A stretch of 64,000 nucleotides of DNA from an uncultured Kiritimatiellota bacterium (GTDB taxonomy: Bacteria > Verrucomicrobiota > Kiritimatiellia > RFP12 > UBA1067). Both the position numbers and the translations under genes were made by a program. The notes under the pieces are model-generated. The model was not told the origin of the DNA. It was given only the letters and a program-made list of their open reading frames with translations, and did no database searches. The stretch lies in assembly GCA_934635385.1 (NCBI GenBank), contig CAKTZI010000005.1, positions 1-64,000 on the forward strand, written 5' to 3'. Each line of letters begins with the position of its first letter. Position 1 is the first letter of the stretch. Shown one piece after another: positions 23,542 to 32,965 of the stretch.

Positions 23542-25500
23542 CCGTCCAACGGCGGGCTGGCGTCGCTGCGCCTGCACGACGACCCCGACCGCATGAACTG
23601 GATCGAGGGCCTGGAGACGTGGGGCGTTCCCGTCGGCATGGAATTCGCGGGGGCGGAACGGCGGGGCGAGACCTGGATCTCCCGCTACCGCAAGGGCGTC
23701 CTTGAACTGGCCGTCGAACGCACGATGGGAAAGACGTTCCTGCGCGAACGCTTTGTCTTCCGCAATTCGGCGCCTTACGACCTGTATTTCCTGCGCGGAC
23801 AGCTTGGCATTTTCGCGACGTTCAACGACAGCTACACGGACGCAGCGACGTGCGAGACGAAGCGGTGCCACGCCCACATCTGGTGCGGCGGCGCGAATTC
23901 GTATGTCCACGCGCTCAAGATGGGACCGTTCCCGACCGAACTGGCGCTCATCCTCACGCAGGGCGACCTGGACGCCTACAGCGTCCGCCGGGTGGCGAAG
24001 GAGATCAGCAACGACCGGGGCGACTTCATTCTCCATCCCGCGCCGTCCCATTTCCTGCCGGGCGAGATGAAAGTCCTCGAATGGGAGCTGACCGCGTTCC
24101 CGCAGGGAGATTTCAAGGCCGAGCTTCTCAAACGGCGCGGCACGGCGTGGATTCAGTTCGTGCAGGAGACGATCTTCCCGGACGAGACGTTTCGACTCGT
24201 GGCGGAATGCGCGGCAAGGCCGGAGGTCGTCAAGGTCTCCTGCAACGCCACGGAGATTCCCTTCCGCCTCGACGGCCGACGGATTGTCGTCGACTGCCGT
24301 CCGTCCGCCGTAGGCGAGCATCGTTTCACGTTCGAGGTGGACGGCCGCCGGTTCCGGGCGAACGGGTTTGTCTCGGACGACCCGGACACGGTGATTGACC
24401 GCCGCGTGCGGTTCATCGTCCGCAAGCAGCAGATGACCGATCCGCGCAGTCCGCTCTGCGGGGCCTACCTCATCTACGACAACGAGGACAAGTTGCCGTA
24501 CTTCGACTATTCGGCGGGCAATCACAACGCCTGCCGCGAGCGGCTCGGCATGGGGCTTCTCGTCTGCCGCTACCTCCGCGAACGGCCGGACGACGCCGAG
24601 ATCGCGCGTTCGCTCGACCTGTTCGAGACGTTCGTTTTGCGTGAGATTTTCGACGAGGAGACGGGCGAGGTCTGCAACAACATCGGCAAGAACGCGAAAT
24701 ACAAGCGGCTCTACAACGCGCCGTGGCTGATCACGTTCTGGCTGGAGATGTACCGTCTGCGCGGCGACGGTCGCTATCTGGTCTGGATTGAGCGCGCCAT
24801 CCGCAACTACTACGCGAAGGGCGGCGCGCGGTTCTACCCGAACGGCAGCCTCTTCTCGGACGCGGTCAAGGCAATCCGCGATGCGGGCAAGACGGCGGTC
24901 GCGGACGAGTTGGCCGGATATGTCCGCGAGCACGTCGAGACGATCCGGAAGAACGGTGTCCTGTATCCGGCGCACGAGGTCCGGTTCGAGCAGACGATCG
25001 TCTCGCCGGCGCTGTCGATCCTCTCGGCGTATTACGCCCTCGTCGACGCCGACCCCGCTGTGCGGAACGCGGCACGCAAGCATGCGGAGATGCTCGTTCG
25101 GTTCGACGGCGAGCAGCCGGACCACAAGTGGAACGCCCTGCCGATCCGCCACTGGGACGGCTACTGGGCCGGCAAACGCGCACTGTACGGGGATACGCAG
25201 CACTACTGGAGCTGCCTGACGGCCTATGCGCTTCTGCTGCACGGGCGGAACGTCGGCGACGGCGCGCTCCGCGCGCGCGCCCGCAAGACGCTGCGCAACC
25301 TGCTCTGCCAGTTCTTCCCGGACGGCTCCGCGTCCTGCGCGTATCTGCACCCCTACACCGTGACGATGCTGAGACCGGACGGTTCGCCGCTCGAACCGCC
25401 CCGTCGCGGCGAGTTCTTCGACCCGTGGGCGAACGATCAGGACTTCGCGCTCTACTATCTGCTGCGCATACGCGGCGAGTTCGGCCTTTCTCTGTTTTGA
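23428..25500 (+). CDS. Lipoprotein with beta-sandwich and (alpha/alpha) toroid domains, unassigned family
   Basis: A 690-residue exported protein with lipobox LLAAC. I do not recognise a named family. The first half (residues about 25-310) is beta-rich and starts like a galactose-mutarotase-type sandwich (NGVFAVELNPSNGGLASLRL). The second half (about 330-690) is helical with repeated Trp/Tyr-rich helices (YNAPWLITFWLEMYRLRGDG, GDTQHYWSCLTAYALLLHG), the look of a six-hairpin (alpha/alpha)6 toroid used by many glycoside hydrolases and polysaccharide lyases. Conserved-looking polar residues include HNACRE near 367 and KWNALPIRHWDGYW near 567. It directly follows the GH2 gene with which it shares a leader, so both probably act on one glycan. 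Confidence 0.55.
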   Translation: MMRKILKVEIVSLALLAACRAAGGDACLSNGVFAVELNPSNGGLASLRLHDDPDRMNWIEGLETWGVPVGMEFAGAERRGETWISRYRKGVLELAVERTMGKTFLRERFVFRNSAPYDLYFLRGQLGIFATFNDSYTDAATCETKRCHAHIWCGGANSYVHALKMGPFPTELALILTQGDLDAYSVRRVAKEISNDRGDFILHPAPSHFLPGEMKVLEWELTAFPQGDFKAELLKRRGTAWIQFVQETIFPDETFRLVAECAARPEVVKVSCNATEIPFRLDGRRIVVDCRPSAVGEHRFTFEVDGRRFRANGFVSDDPDTVIDRRVRFIVRKQQMTDPRSPLCGAYLIYDNEDKLPYFDYSAGNHNACRERLGMGLLVCRYLRERPDDAEIARSLDLFETFVLREIFDEETGEVCNNIGKNAKYKRLYNAPWLITFWLEMYRLRGDGRYLVWIERAIRNYYAKGGARFYPNGSLFSDAVKAIRDAGKTAVADELAGYVREHVETIRKNGVLYPAHEVRFEQTIVSPALSILSAYYALVDADPAVRNAARKHAEMLVRFDGEQPDHKWNALPIRHWDGYWAGKRALYGDTQHYWSCLTAYALLLHGRNVGDGALRARARKTLRNLLCQFFPDGSASCAYLHPYTVTMLRPDGSPLEPPRRGEFFDPWANDQDFALYYLLRIRGEFGLSLF

Positions 25501-25551
25501 CGCAAAAGAAGCACATCTCTCGCATCGGCGTACGGCAGGGGTAAGTTTTGG

Positions 25552-25557
25552 TATAAT
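25552..25557 (+). promoter_or_regulatory. Extended -10 promoter giving a predicted leaderless mRNA
   Basis: TATAAT with TGG directly before it; ATG 25565 begins 7 bases after the box. No -35 box is evident. Confidence 0.7.
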
Positions 25558-25564
25558 ATGCGGC

Positions 25565-27130
25565 ATGGAGAAGATAGCGACAGACATCTATTCGTTCGAG
25601 GACATCCGCGAGGGCGGGTTCGTCTACGTGGACAAGACGGCGATCCTGAAGATGCTCGCCGACGGGTCGCTCGGCAAGCAGTTCTTCGTCGCGCGCCCGC
25701 GTCGCTTCGGGAAGTCGCTCGCCGTCTCGACTTTGCAGTGCCTTTTCGAGGGGCGGCGCGACCTGTTCCGGGGCCTCGCCATTGAGCCGGACTGGGACTG
25801 GTCGAAGACGTACCCCGTCCTCAAGTTCGACATGAGCACCTGTGTCGCGGGCGATGCGCAGGAACTCAAGGGCCTTCTGCGGTCGATGCTCCGGCGCGAG
25901 GCGGTCCGGCTTGGCGTGCCGCCGCCGGAGGGCGCGACGCCGGGCGATGCGTTCCTGCAGCTCTGCACCGATCTTGCCGCGAACACGAAGGGCGGGAAGT
26001 TCGTCCTGCTCGTCGACGAGTACGACAAGCCGCTCCTGGGGCATCTCGGAAAGCCAGACGTGAACGACATCCGTGATGAGCTCAAGGCGTTCTACGGCGT
26101 CATCAAGACGTGCGAGAGCCTTCAGCGCTTCGCGTTCATGACGGGCGTCTCGAAGTTCTCGAAGGTGTCGATCTTCTCCGACCTCAACAACCTGAACGAG
26201 TTCTCGATGGACGCACGCGTCGCGACGCTCTTCGGCTACACGCACGAGGAGGTGAAGGCGAACTTCCCGGAGGCGCTCGCGGCGCTCGGCGCGAAGCAGG
26301 GCCTCGACGCCGAGGCGACGTTCGCACGGCTCGTCCACTGGTACGACGGCTACCGCTTCGAGGAGAACGCCGTGCCGGTCTTCAATCCCGTCTCGGTCGG
26401 CAGGTGCCTCTCGTCCGGGAAGTTCGACCCCTACTGGTTCGAGACGGGGACGCCGACGTTCCTCCTGAAACTCATGGAGAGGAACCCCGTCCTCCTGGAC
26501 GAGATCGAGGTCTCGCAGACGGCGTTCTCGAACTACGAGCCGGACAGGCCGGCCCTGATCTCGCTCCTCTACCAGACGGGCTATCTCACGATCAAGTCGG
26601 CCCGGCAGGACGGCGGCATCCGGCTCTACCGGCTCGCGCCGCCGAACTTCGAGGTGGCGACCGCGTTCAGCGAGTCGCTCTCGGCCGACTTCGCCCGGCT
26701 GGACGGCGAGGAGCACGCCTCGCTGCTGACGCAGATGGTGGAGTCCCTGCGCGCGGACGACGTGGACGACATGCTGGACGCGCTCTCGTGCTTCTTCGCG
26801 AACATCCCGGCGAACGTCACGCTGAAGCGCGAGAAGTACTACCAGTCGCTCTTCTACGCGGTGTTCGTGCTGATCGGCGCGCGCACCCACGCGGAGTGCT
26901 GGACGAACCGAGGCCGCGTGGACGCGGTCGTGGAGACGCCGCGCAACGTCTTCGTCTTCGAGTTCAAGCTGAACGACACGGCCGCCGCCGCGCTCGCGCA
27001 GATCAAGGCGAAGGGGTACGCCGAGAAGTGGCTGCGCTGCGGCAAGAAGGTGACGCTCGTCGGCGCGGCGTTCGACGCCGGGATGCGCAACCTCTCCGAC
27101 CGCCAGATCGAAGTCGCGGCGAACGGCTAG
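25565..27130 (+). CDS. AAA-ATPase-like / PD-(D/E)XK nuclease protein (copy 1)
   Basis: A 521-residue protein of the large gut-bacterial AAA-ATPase_like/PDDEXK_9 (DUF1703) group, function unknown. It has the N-terminal VYVDKT motif, the P-loop variant ARPRRFGKSL near residue 44 and a Walker B-like VLLVDEYDKPLL near 150. The C-terminal nuclease-like domain shows RVDAVVETPRNVFVFEFKLN near residue 455 (D...EFK). A homologous but divergent copy lies at 55927. It stands alone between glycan genes with its own promoter. Family members are often multi-copy and horizontally spread; a defence or mobile-element role is only a guess. Confidence 0.85.
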   Translation: MEKIATDIYSFEDIREGGFVYVDKTAILKMLADGSLGKQFFVARPRRFGKSLAVSTLQCLFEGRRDLFRGLAIEPDWDWSKTYPVLKFDMSTCVAGDAQELKGLLRSMLRREAVRLGVPPPEGATPGDAFLQLCTDLAANTKGGKFVLLVDEYDKPLLGHLGKPDVNDIRDELKAFYGVIKTCESLQRFAFMTGVSKFSKVSIFSDLNNLNEFSMDARVATLFGYTHEEVKANFPEALAALGAKQGLDAEATFARLVHWYDGYRFEENAVPVFNPVSVGRCLSSGKFDPYWFETGTPTFLLKLMERNPVLLDEIEVSQTAFSNYEPDRPALISLLYQTGYLTIKSARQDGGIRLYRLAPPNFEVATAFSESLSADFARLDGEEHASLLTQMVESLRADDVDDMLDALSCFFANIPANVTLKREKYYQSLFYAVFVLIGARTHAECWTNRGRVDAVVETPRNVFVFEFKLNDTAAAALAQIKAKGYAEKWLRCGKKVTLVGAAFDAGMRNLSDRQIEVAANG

Positions 27131-27141
27131 CCGGCTGACGC

Positions 27142-27182
27142 TTGTCAGAAAGCGCAACTTTTGTCAAAATGAGGCATTGATT
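27142..27182 (+). promoter_or_regulatory. Conserved upstream element with two TTGTCA direct repeats (copy 2)
   Basis: Matches 13366-13406 at 38 of 41 positions. TTGTCA at 27142-27147 and 27161-27166, again 19 bases apart, and a terminal TTGATT at 27177-27182. Confidence 0.6.
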
Positions 27183-27206
27183 CAGATGGTTCGGATTTGT
27201 TATATT
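27177..27206 (+). promoter_or_regulatory. Upstream promoter of the DUF5696-like gene
   Basis: -35 TTGATT at 27177-27182, 18-base spacer, -10 TATATT at 27201-27206. Same geometry as the promoter at 13401-13430. It would give a leader of about 165 bases before ATG 27378. Confidence 0.5.
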
Positions 27207-27304
27207 ACCCCTAATCCGAAAGTGGCGAAAGGCGTGTCAAAAGGTGACTTTTCCAATGCGGGGAAAGTGCCTGTGTCAGATTGTGTCCCGTTTGTCCGTT
27301 ATGC

Positions 27305-27310
27305 TATAAT
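27305..27310 (+). promoter_or_regulatory. Second, proximal extended -10 promoter of the DUF5696-like gene
   Basis: TATAAT with TGC directly before it; leader of about 60 bases to ATG 27378. Together with the distal promoter this gene appears to have two start points. Confidence 0.55.
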
Positions 27311-27377
27311 CTCGCGCACATCTTCAATCAGATCTGAAAACACGAAACGTATGACATTAGAAAGGAAAGAACGCGAC

Positions 27378-29297
27378 ATGGCACTGGAATCCGAACGGGG
27401 CAAGACAGGGGGCAAGGCGATGGGGGGCAGGCTCTTGGCCTTGGCCTTTGCCGCACTTCTGTCACAGGCCGCATCCGCCGAAACGGCGGAGGTGCGCATG
27501 CTCCACGGCACGGCGAAGGAGACGACCCGCACCGAGATGCGCACGATTGACCTGCAGCCGCTGTCTGGCGGGGGCTTCCGCTTCACCCTGCCGAAGGAAG
27601 AGATTCCGGTGGACGCCTGGTGCGTGGAGGTGGTGCCGCCGTTCATGCGCGCGCGGAAGGGCGACGCGGGCTATTGGATCCAGGCGCGCGGCACGTACGG
27701 CCGCCTTGACCAGGACGACGGCGTCTACGTGAAGGACCGCCAGCTCATGCCCGTCTTCGGGCTCAAGCGGGGCGACACGCTCTGGTACGGCCACGTGAAG
27801 ACCTGGCGCTTCGACTACGACTTCGTGACCGTCGCGCAGAAGGGGGCCTACGAGACGTTCCCCCGGTTCCGCTGCGACCGGGTGAAGGCGTTCTTCACGA
27901 ACGCCTACGACGACATCGTCGTCGACTACCGTCCGCTCACGGGCGCGGCGGCCGACTACAACGGCCTCGCCCACGCCTACCGGGCGTACCAGCTGGAGCG
28001 GGGCGCCGTGCGGACGATCAAGGACCGCCTGAAGGACAGCCCCGAACTCGCCTACCTCTGCGACGCGATTGTCGTGCGCATCCAGACGCACGCGGCGAAG
28101 CCGATTCCCGACGAGGCGGACGCGAAGCTCTTCTTCAAACGCGGCGAGGAGCCGCCGGTCGTCGTCCACATGCCCTTCGGCGTGACGGAGGAGTTCCTGC
28201 AGGCGCTCAAGGACGCGGGCGTGGACAAGCTCTCGGTCTGCTCGGCGGGCTGGCAGGACGGCGGCTACGACGGGCGTGTGCCGGGGCACTTCCCCGTTGG
28301 CGCGGAGGCGGGCGGCGCGGAGGCGTTCGGGCGGCTGGTCGAGAAGGCCCGGAAGCTCGGCTACCAGTTCGCGCTCCACGCGAGCAACACGGACGGCTAC
28401 ATGTGCTCGCGCCTCTGGAGCGAGGACTGGGTGTGCAAGCGCGCGGACGGCTCGCTCGACAGGGGCGGGCTCTGGGCCGGCGGCCAGTGCTACTGGGTGT
28501 GCCAGAAGTACGCCTGGGAGCATTGGCTTCCGCAGGAGATGAAGGAGATGGCGGCCCTCGGCATCCGCGGCCCGCACTACATCGACGTCTACTCCGCCAC
28601 CTATCCACAGCGCTGCGGCGACCCGAAGCACCCCTGCACGCCGGAGCAGATGGCCGCGTTCCAGAACCGCATCCTCGCGGAGGGGCGGCGCCTGATGGGC
28701 GGCGCGGCGAGCGAGTCCGGCTACGACCACGTGGCAGGCAACCTCGACTACATCAACTACATTGAGCGCGACCTCAAGCTGCTGGACGAAGGCAAGCTGC
28801 CGAAGCTCGCGACGGGCGTCTATCCGCTCTGGGAACTCGTCTACCACGGCATCATCCTCTACACGTCTGACCGCTGGTGCCAGAACCACACGCGCGGCAA
28901 GTGCCTTTACAAGTTGGAGAAGAGCGGCGACCCGCGCTGGATGGAAGGCGACGGCGTGGAGGATCCGCGCGTCGCGCTCAAGATCGTGGAGTTCGGCGGC
29001 CGCCCGATCTTCTACACCTACAAGTTCGCGGACGTGCCGCGCATCCGGAAAGCGTGGGACGAGTTTGTTCCCGTGCGCCACCTCCAGAAGGAGCAGATGA
29101 CGCGCCATGACACGCTTGCGCCCGGCGTTTTCCTCACGTCGTTCGGCGACGGCTCGCAGATTGTCTCGAACTACGGCGCCGCGCCGTATGACTGGAAGGG
29201 ACAGGCCGTGGGGCCGGTCAGCTATCTGCTCGTGAATCCGGACGGGTCCGTGTACCGGCCACAGCCGTTCGTGAGCGACAAGACGGCCGCCAAATGA
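27378..29297 (+). CDS. Secreted glycosidase-like protein (DUF5696-like TIM barrel)
   Basis: A 639-residue exported protein. ATG 27378 has AAAGGAAAGA before it; a second possible ATG is at 27420 directly before the signal peptide GGRLLALAFAALLSQAASA. The N-terminal domain is beta-rich. Residues about 270-560 look like a catalytic TIM barrel with DKLSVCSAGWQDGGYDGRVP, LGYQFALHASNTDGYMCS, GIRGPHYIDVYSATYPQRC and GGAASESGYDHVAGNLDYIN, where the Asp and Glu residues are candidate catalytic groups. The pattern recalls DUF5696/GH101-like proteins, but assignment is uncertain. It shares its upstream element with the G17-tract gene, suggesting joint regulation, and precedes a large LacZ by 37 bases. 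Confidence 0.55.
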   Translation: MALESERGKTGGKAMGGRLLALAFAALLSQAASAETAEVRMLHGTAKETTRTEMRTIDLQPLSGGGFRFTLPKEEIPVDAWCVEVVPPFMRARKGDAGYWIQARGTYGRLDQDDGVYVKDRQLMPVFGLKRGDTLWYGHVKTWRFDYDFVTVAQKGAYETFPRFRCDRVKAFFTNAYDDIVVDYRPLTGAAADYNGLAHAYRAYQLERGAVRTIKDRLKDSPELAYLCDAIVVRIQTHAAKPIPDEADAKLFFKRGEEPPVVVHMPFGVTEEFLQALKDAGVDKLSVCSAGWQDGGYDGRVPGHFPVGAEAGGAEAFGRLVEKARKLGYQFALHASNTDGYMCSRLWSEDWVCKRADGSLDRGGLWAGGQCYWVCQKYAWEHWLPQEMKEMAALGIRGPHYIDVYSATYPQRCGDPKHPCTPEQMAAFQNRILAEGRRLMGGAASESGYDHVAGNLDYINYIERDLKLLDEGKLPKLATGVYPLWELVYHGIILYTSDRWCQNHTRGKCLYKLEKSGDPRWMEGDGVEDPRVALKIVEFGGRPIFYTYKFADVPRIRKAWDEFVPVRHLQKEQMTRHDTLAPGVFLTSFGDGSQIVSNYGAAPYDWKGQAVGPVSYLLVNPDGSVYRPQPFVSDKTAAK

Positions 29298-29334
29298 CAT
29301 TTTCAACCGCAACCTGACAAGCAACCGCACGAAC

Positions 29335-32300
29335 ATGAAGCAACTCATCTGCACCTGTCTTCTCCTCTCGTTCTCGACGATGGTCTGTTGTGGGCTTGCC
29401 GCCCCGGTTGAGCCGGAGCGGCTGGACTTCGGGCCGTTCGAGCTGGCGAGTCCGGCGCGCGAGGCGCGCGTGAAGCTCGGCCCCGACGAGACGAAGGAGG
29501 TGCGCGCGGCGGTCGCCGAACTCGTCGCGGACATCGCGCGCCGGACGGGCGTGACGCTCAAATACTCGACCTACTCCTCCCCAATCGGCGGCGACGTCTT
29601 CGTCTCGACCCAGCCCTGGGCGGCGAAGGCCGCGTGGTTCGTGCGGCTCAAGAACAACATCGTCGCGATTCACGGCAGTGACGCGGAGGGGACGCGCCGG
29701 GCCGTGCGTGCGTTCGCGGACTTCGTGCGAGGGCTCAAGACGCCGACGCTCGCCTTCGCCGACGTCGACCTGAAGTCCGGCCCCCAGCCGGGCGACGTCT
29801 TCGCGGCGGAGCTGGCGCGCGTCGAGGCCCTGCGGCGCGGCAACCGCGACTGGGAGAACGAGTGCGTGACGGAGATCGGTCGACTGCCCGCGCGCGCGGA
29901 CGGCTATCCGCTCGCCCGCGTCGCGGACGCGCTCACCGAGGAGTTGCCGGCGTCGCCCTACGTGAAGTCGCTGAACGGACGCTGGAAGTTCGCGTGGAAC
30001 GGCTCGCCGAAGCAGCGCCCCGCCGACTTCTGGAAAGCCGACTACGACGACGCCGACTGGTTCGAGATCGACGTGCCGTCCTGCGTCGAGATGAAGGGCT
30101 TCGGTTCGCCGGGGTACGTGAACATCCTCTATCCGCACGTCAACAACCCGCCGTTCATCGGCGACGCCTACAACCCCGTCTCCAGCTACCGTACGCGCTT
30201 CACGGTGCCGCCGGCGTGGAAGGGGCGGCGGATCGTCCTGCGCTTTGATGGCGTCTATTCCGCCTACTACGTGTGGGTCAACGGGCATAAGGTCGGCTAC
30301 GCCGAGGACAGCTGCCTCCCCTCCGAGTTCGACATCACGCCCTACCTCAACTCTCAACCTCTCAACCCCTCAACTTCTCAACCTCTCAACACCCTCGCCG
30401 TCGAGGTCTATCGCTGGTCGGACGGCAGCTACCTGGAGGATCAGGACTTCTTCCGCTTCTCCGGCATCTACCGGGGCGTCACGCTCTGGGCCGAGCCGAC
30501 GGACGGCATCCGCGACTACGCGGTGCGGACGCACCTCGACGGGCGGATCGAGGTCGACTGCCCCGGCGCGGCGTGGACGCTCTACGACGCGGACTTCCGT
30601 CCCGTCGAGACGCCCGTGAAGGACGTGCGCCCGTGGAGCGCGGAAGACCCCTACCTCTACACGCTCGTCCTCACGAAGGGCGAGGACGTCCGCACGTGCA
30701 AGGTCGGCTTCCGCGAGGTGCGCCTGACGCCGAAGGGCGAGATCCTGTTCAACGGCAAGCCGCTCAAGTTCAAGGGCGTGAACCGCCACGACGCCTCGTC
30801 CGTCAACGGCCGCGCCGTGACGCGCGAGGAGATGCTCCAGGACGTCCTGCTCATGAAGAAGGGCAACTTCGACACGGTGCGCACGGCGCACTATCCGAAC
30901 GACCCCTACTTCTACTACCTCTGCGACCGCTACGGGCTCTACGTGCAGTGCGAGGCCAACGTCGAGTCGCACGGCACCTACTACGGCCTCAAGTCGCTCG
31001 CCTACCCGCCGTCGTGGGCGAAGAGCATCACGGAACGCTGCGCGCGCATGGTGGCGTTTTACCGCAACCATCCGTCGATCTACCTCTGGTCGCTCGGCAA
31101 CGAGGCGGGGACAGGCCCCAACTACGAGATCGCGCACCGTGAAATGCTGAAGCTCGACGACACGCGCCTCTACATGAACCGCAACGACAACGAGAACTTC
31201 AAGATCCACGGCCACGGCTACCTGACGATGGAGGAACTCGCGCGCCTCGCGCAGTGGGCGCCGTTCCACCAGAGCGAGTACGCGCACGCGATGGGCAACG
31301 CGATGGGGAACTTCCGGGAGTACTGGGACGTCTACCGCGCCCACCCGTCGCTCTCCGGCGGCTGCGTCTGGGACTGGTACGACCAGACGGTGAAGATCGA
31401 CACCGACCGCATCGGCCCGGACGGCAAGCGCGTCTCCTACTGGGGCTATGGCGGCGACTGGGACGAGCGTCCGAACGATGCGAACTTCTGCGTGAACGGC
31501 GTGATCGGCCCGAAGCGGGAATGGTCGGCGAAACTGACGGAGGCCGCGCACGTCCAGCAGGACCTGGAGGTCGTCTGCGCGGACGCGGCGGCGGGACGGG
31601 CGACGCTCGTCAACCGCGCGGCGTTCACCTTCGCGGACGCCTACGACGGCGAATGGGCCTTCTTCGCGGACGGCGTGAAGGTCGCGGGCGGCGCGCTCGA
31701 CGTGCCGCACCTCGCGCCGCAGAGCGCCTGCGGCCTCGACCTGCCCCGTCCGGACGCGGCGCTCGTCCGCCCGGACGCCGAGCATTTCTACCGCGTCGCG
31801 TTCAGGCTGAGGGACGCGAAGCCGTGGGCGCCGAAGGGGTGGGAGGTCGCGCACAGCCAGCTGAAGTACGGGAAGCCGCCGAAGCCCGCGCCGCGCGCGG
31901 CCGTCGGAACCGGCGCCTGCACGTTCGACGAGACGGCGGACGAGATCCACGTGCGCGGCGGCGCGACCGAGAGCGTCTTCTCGAAGCGGACGGGGACGCT
32001 GGCGCGCCTCGTCATGGGCGGCAAGACGGTGCTGGCGGACGAGCAGGGGATCTGCCGAGGGCCGCGCCTCTCCTGCCAGCGGGCGTTCACGGACAACGAC
32101 GCGGGCGTCCGCAAGGCGTTCTACGCCTCCGGCCTCACGCAACTCCGCTATCACCCGCGTCCCGCGAAGGCCGAGCGCCTGCCGGACGGGTCGGTGCGCA
32201 TCCGAGCGACCGTCGAGGTGACGGGCTCGAAGAGCGCGGCGTTCACGCACGAGCAGACGTGGACGTTCCGGGGCGACGGGTCGGTCGAGCTCGCGAACGT

Positions 32301-32946
32301 GACGACGCCGCGCGGCGACATGCCGCAGCTGCCGCGCCTCGGCCTCTCGCTGATTCTCGATCCGGCCCTGGAGAATGTGCGCTATTACGGACGCGGCCCG
32401 TGGGAAAACTACGTCGACCGCTGTTCGGGGTCGGATGTCGCATACTGGGAGTCGACCGTGACGGAGCAGTACGTCGAGTACGCGCGGCCGCAGGACAACG
32501 GCTACAAGACGGGCGTCCGCTGGGCGGCGTTCCTCGACGAGGCGGGCGACGGCGTGCTCGTGAAGGGGTCTGTCCCCCTGTGCGTGCAGGCGCTCCATTA
32601 CGGACGGGAGGAGCTGGAGCTTCAGCGGCATCGCGGCGCGGGGACGTGGGGAGACGGCTCGAAGGAGCGGTTCTACGCGCCGATGTTCCCGCGCAAGGAG
32701 GTGATGCTGAACCTCGACCTGCGGCAGCTGGGGCTGGGTAACGGCAGCTGCGGACCGGGGCCGCTCGCGGGCTACGTCTTCCCGAACCGCCGCGAAGCGT
32801 GGACGGTGACGTTCGTGCCGGTGAAGGGCGGGAAGACGCACGCGGCGCTGAACACCGCCGCGCAGACAGTGCCGCAGACGGTTCCCGACGAGGCGTCGGC
32901 GGCGCGTCCGGGCCGCGCCGTCGGCATGGGCTTCGACGGCGGCTGA
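29335..32946 (+). CDS. Secreted LacZ-type GH2 beta-galactosidase
   Basis: A 1203-residue exported beta-galactosidase. Residues 1-24 are a signal peptide. About 40-135 form an extra N-terminal domain like those of GH67/GH20 enzymes (EVRAAVAELVADIARRTG). From residue 200 it is full-length LacZ: sugar-binding domain, SDGSYLEDQDFFRFSGIYR, acid/base in SLGNEAGTGPNYE near 587, nucleophile in HQSEYAHAMGN near 645 and the C-terminal beta-gal small domain with YYGRGPWENYVDR near 1019. Loop residues about 338-352 are encoded by an octamer repeat inserted in frame before NTLAVEVYRW. No ribosome binding site is clear. It closes the first glycan block and converges with the kinase gene on the other strand. 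Confidence 0.93.
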   Translation: MKQLICTCLLLSFSTMVCCGLAAPVEPERLDFGPFELASPAREARVKLGPDETKEVRAAVAELVADIARRTGVTLKYSTYSSPIGGDVFVSTQPWAAKAAWFVRLKNNIVAIHGSDAEGTRRAVRAFADFVRGLKTPTLAFADVDLKSGPQPGDVFAAELARVEALRRGNRDWENECVTEIGRLPARADGYPLARVADALTEELPASPYVKSLNGRWKFAWNGSPKQRPADFWKADYDDADWFEIDVPSCVEMKGFGSPGYVNILYPHVNNPPFIGDAYNPVSSYRTRFTVPPAWKGRRIVLRFDGVYSAYYVWVNGHKVGYAEDSCLPSEFDITPYLNSQPLNPSTSQPLNTLAVEVYRWSDGSYLEDQDFFRFSGIYRGVTLWAEPTDGIRDYAVRTHLDGRIEVDCPGAAWTLYDADFRPVETPVKDVRPWSAEDPYLYTLVLTKGEDVRTCKVGFREVRLTPKGEILFNGKPLKFKGVNRHDASSVNGRAVTREEMLQDVLLMKKGNFDTVRTAHYPNDPYFYYLCDRYGLYVQCEANVESHGTYYGLKSLAYPPSWAKSITERCARMVAFYRNHPSIYLWSLGNEAGTGPNYEIAHREMLKLDDTRLYMNRNDNENFKIHGHGYLTMEELARLAQWAPFHQSEYAHAMGNAMGNFREYWDVYRAHPSLSGGCVWDWYDQTVKIDTDRIGPDGKRVSYWGYGGDWDERPNDANFCVNGVIGPKREWSAKLTEAAHVQQDLEVVCADAAAGRATLVNRAAFTFADAYDGEWAFFADGVKVAGGALDVPHLAPQSACGLDLPRPDAALVRPDAEHFYRVAFRLRDAKPWAPKGWEVAHSQLKYGKPPKPAPRAAVGTGACTFDETADEIHVRGGATESVFSKRTGTLARLVMGGKTVLADEQGICRGPRLSCQRAFTDNDAGVRKAFYASGLTQLRYHPRPAKAERLPDGSVRIRATVEVTGSKSAAFTHEQTWTFRGDGSVELANVTTPRGDMPQLPRLGLSLILDPALENVRYYGRGPWENYVDRCSGSDVAYWESTVTEQYVEYARPQDNGYKTGVRWAAFLDEAGDGVLVKGSVPLCVQALHYGREELELQRHRGAGTWGDGSKERFYAPMFPRKEVMLNLDLRQLGLGNGSCGPGPLAGYVFPNRREAWTVTFVPVKGGKTHAALNTAAQTVPQTVPDEASAARPGRAVGMGFDGG
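30346..30392. repeat. In-frame CTCAAC octamer array inside the LacZ gene
   Basis: Six CTCAAC units: the first spaced 7 bases, then 8-base units CTCAACCT, CTCAACCC, CTCAACTT, CTCAACCT, CTCAACAC. It encodes the loop LNSQPLNPSTSQPLN just before the conserved NTLAVEVYRW, where related enzymes have only a short turn. Confidence 0.85.
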
Positions 32947-32965
32947 GATTGCGGCGGCGGGTGTC

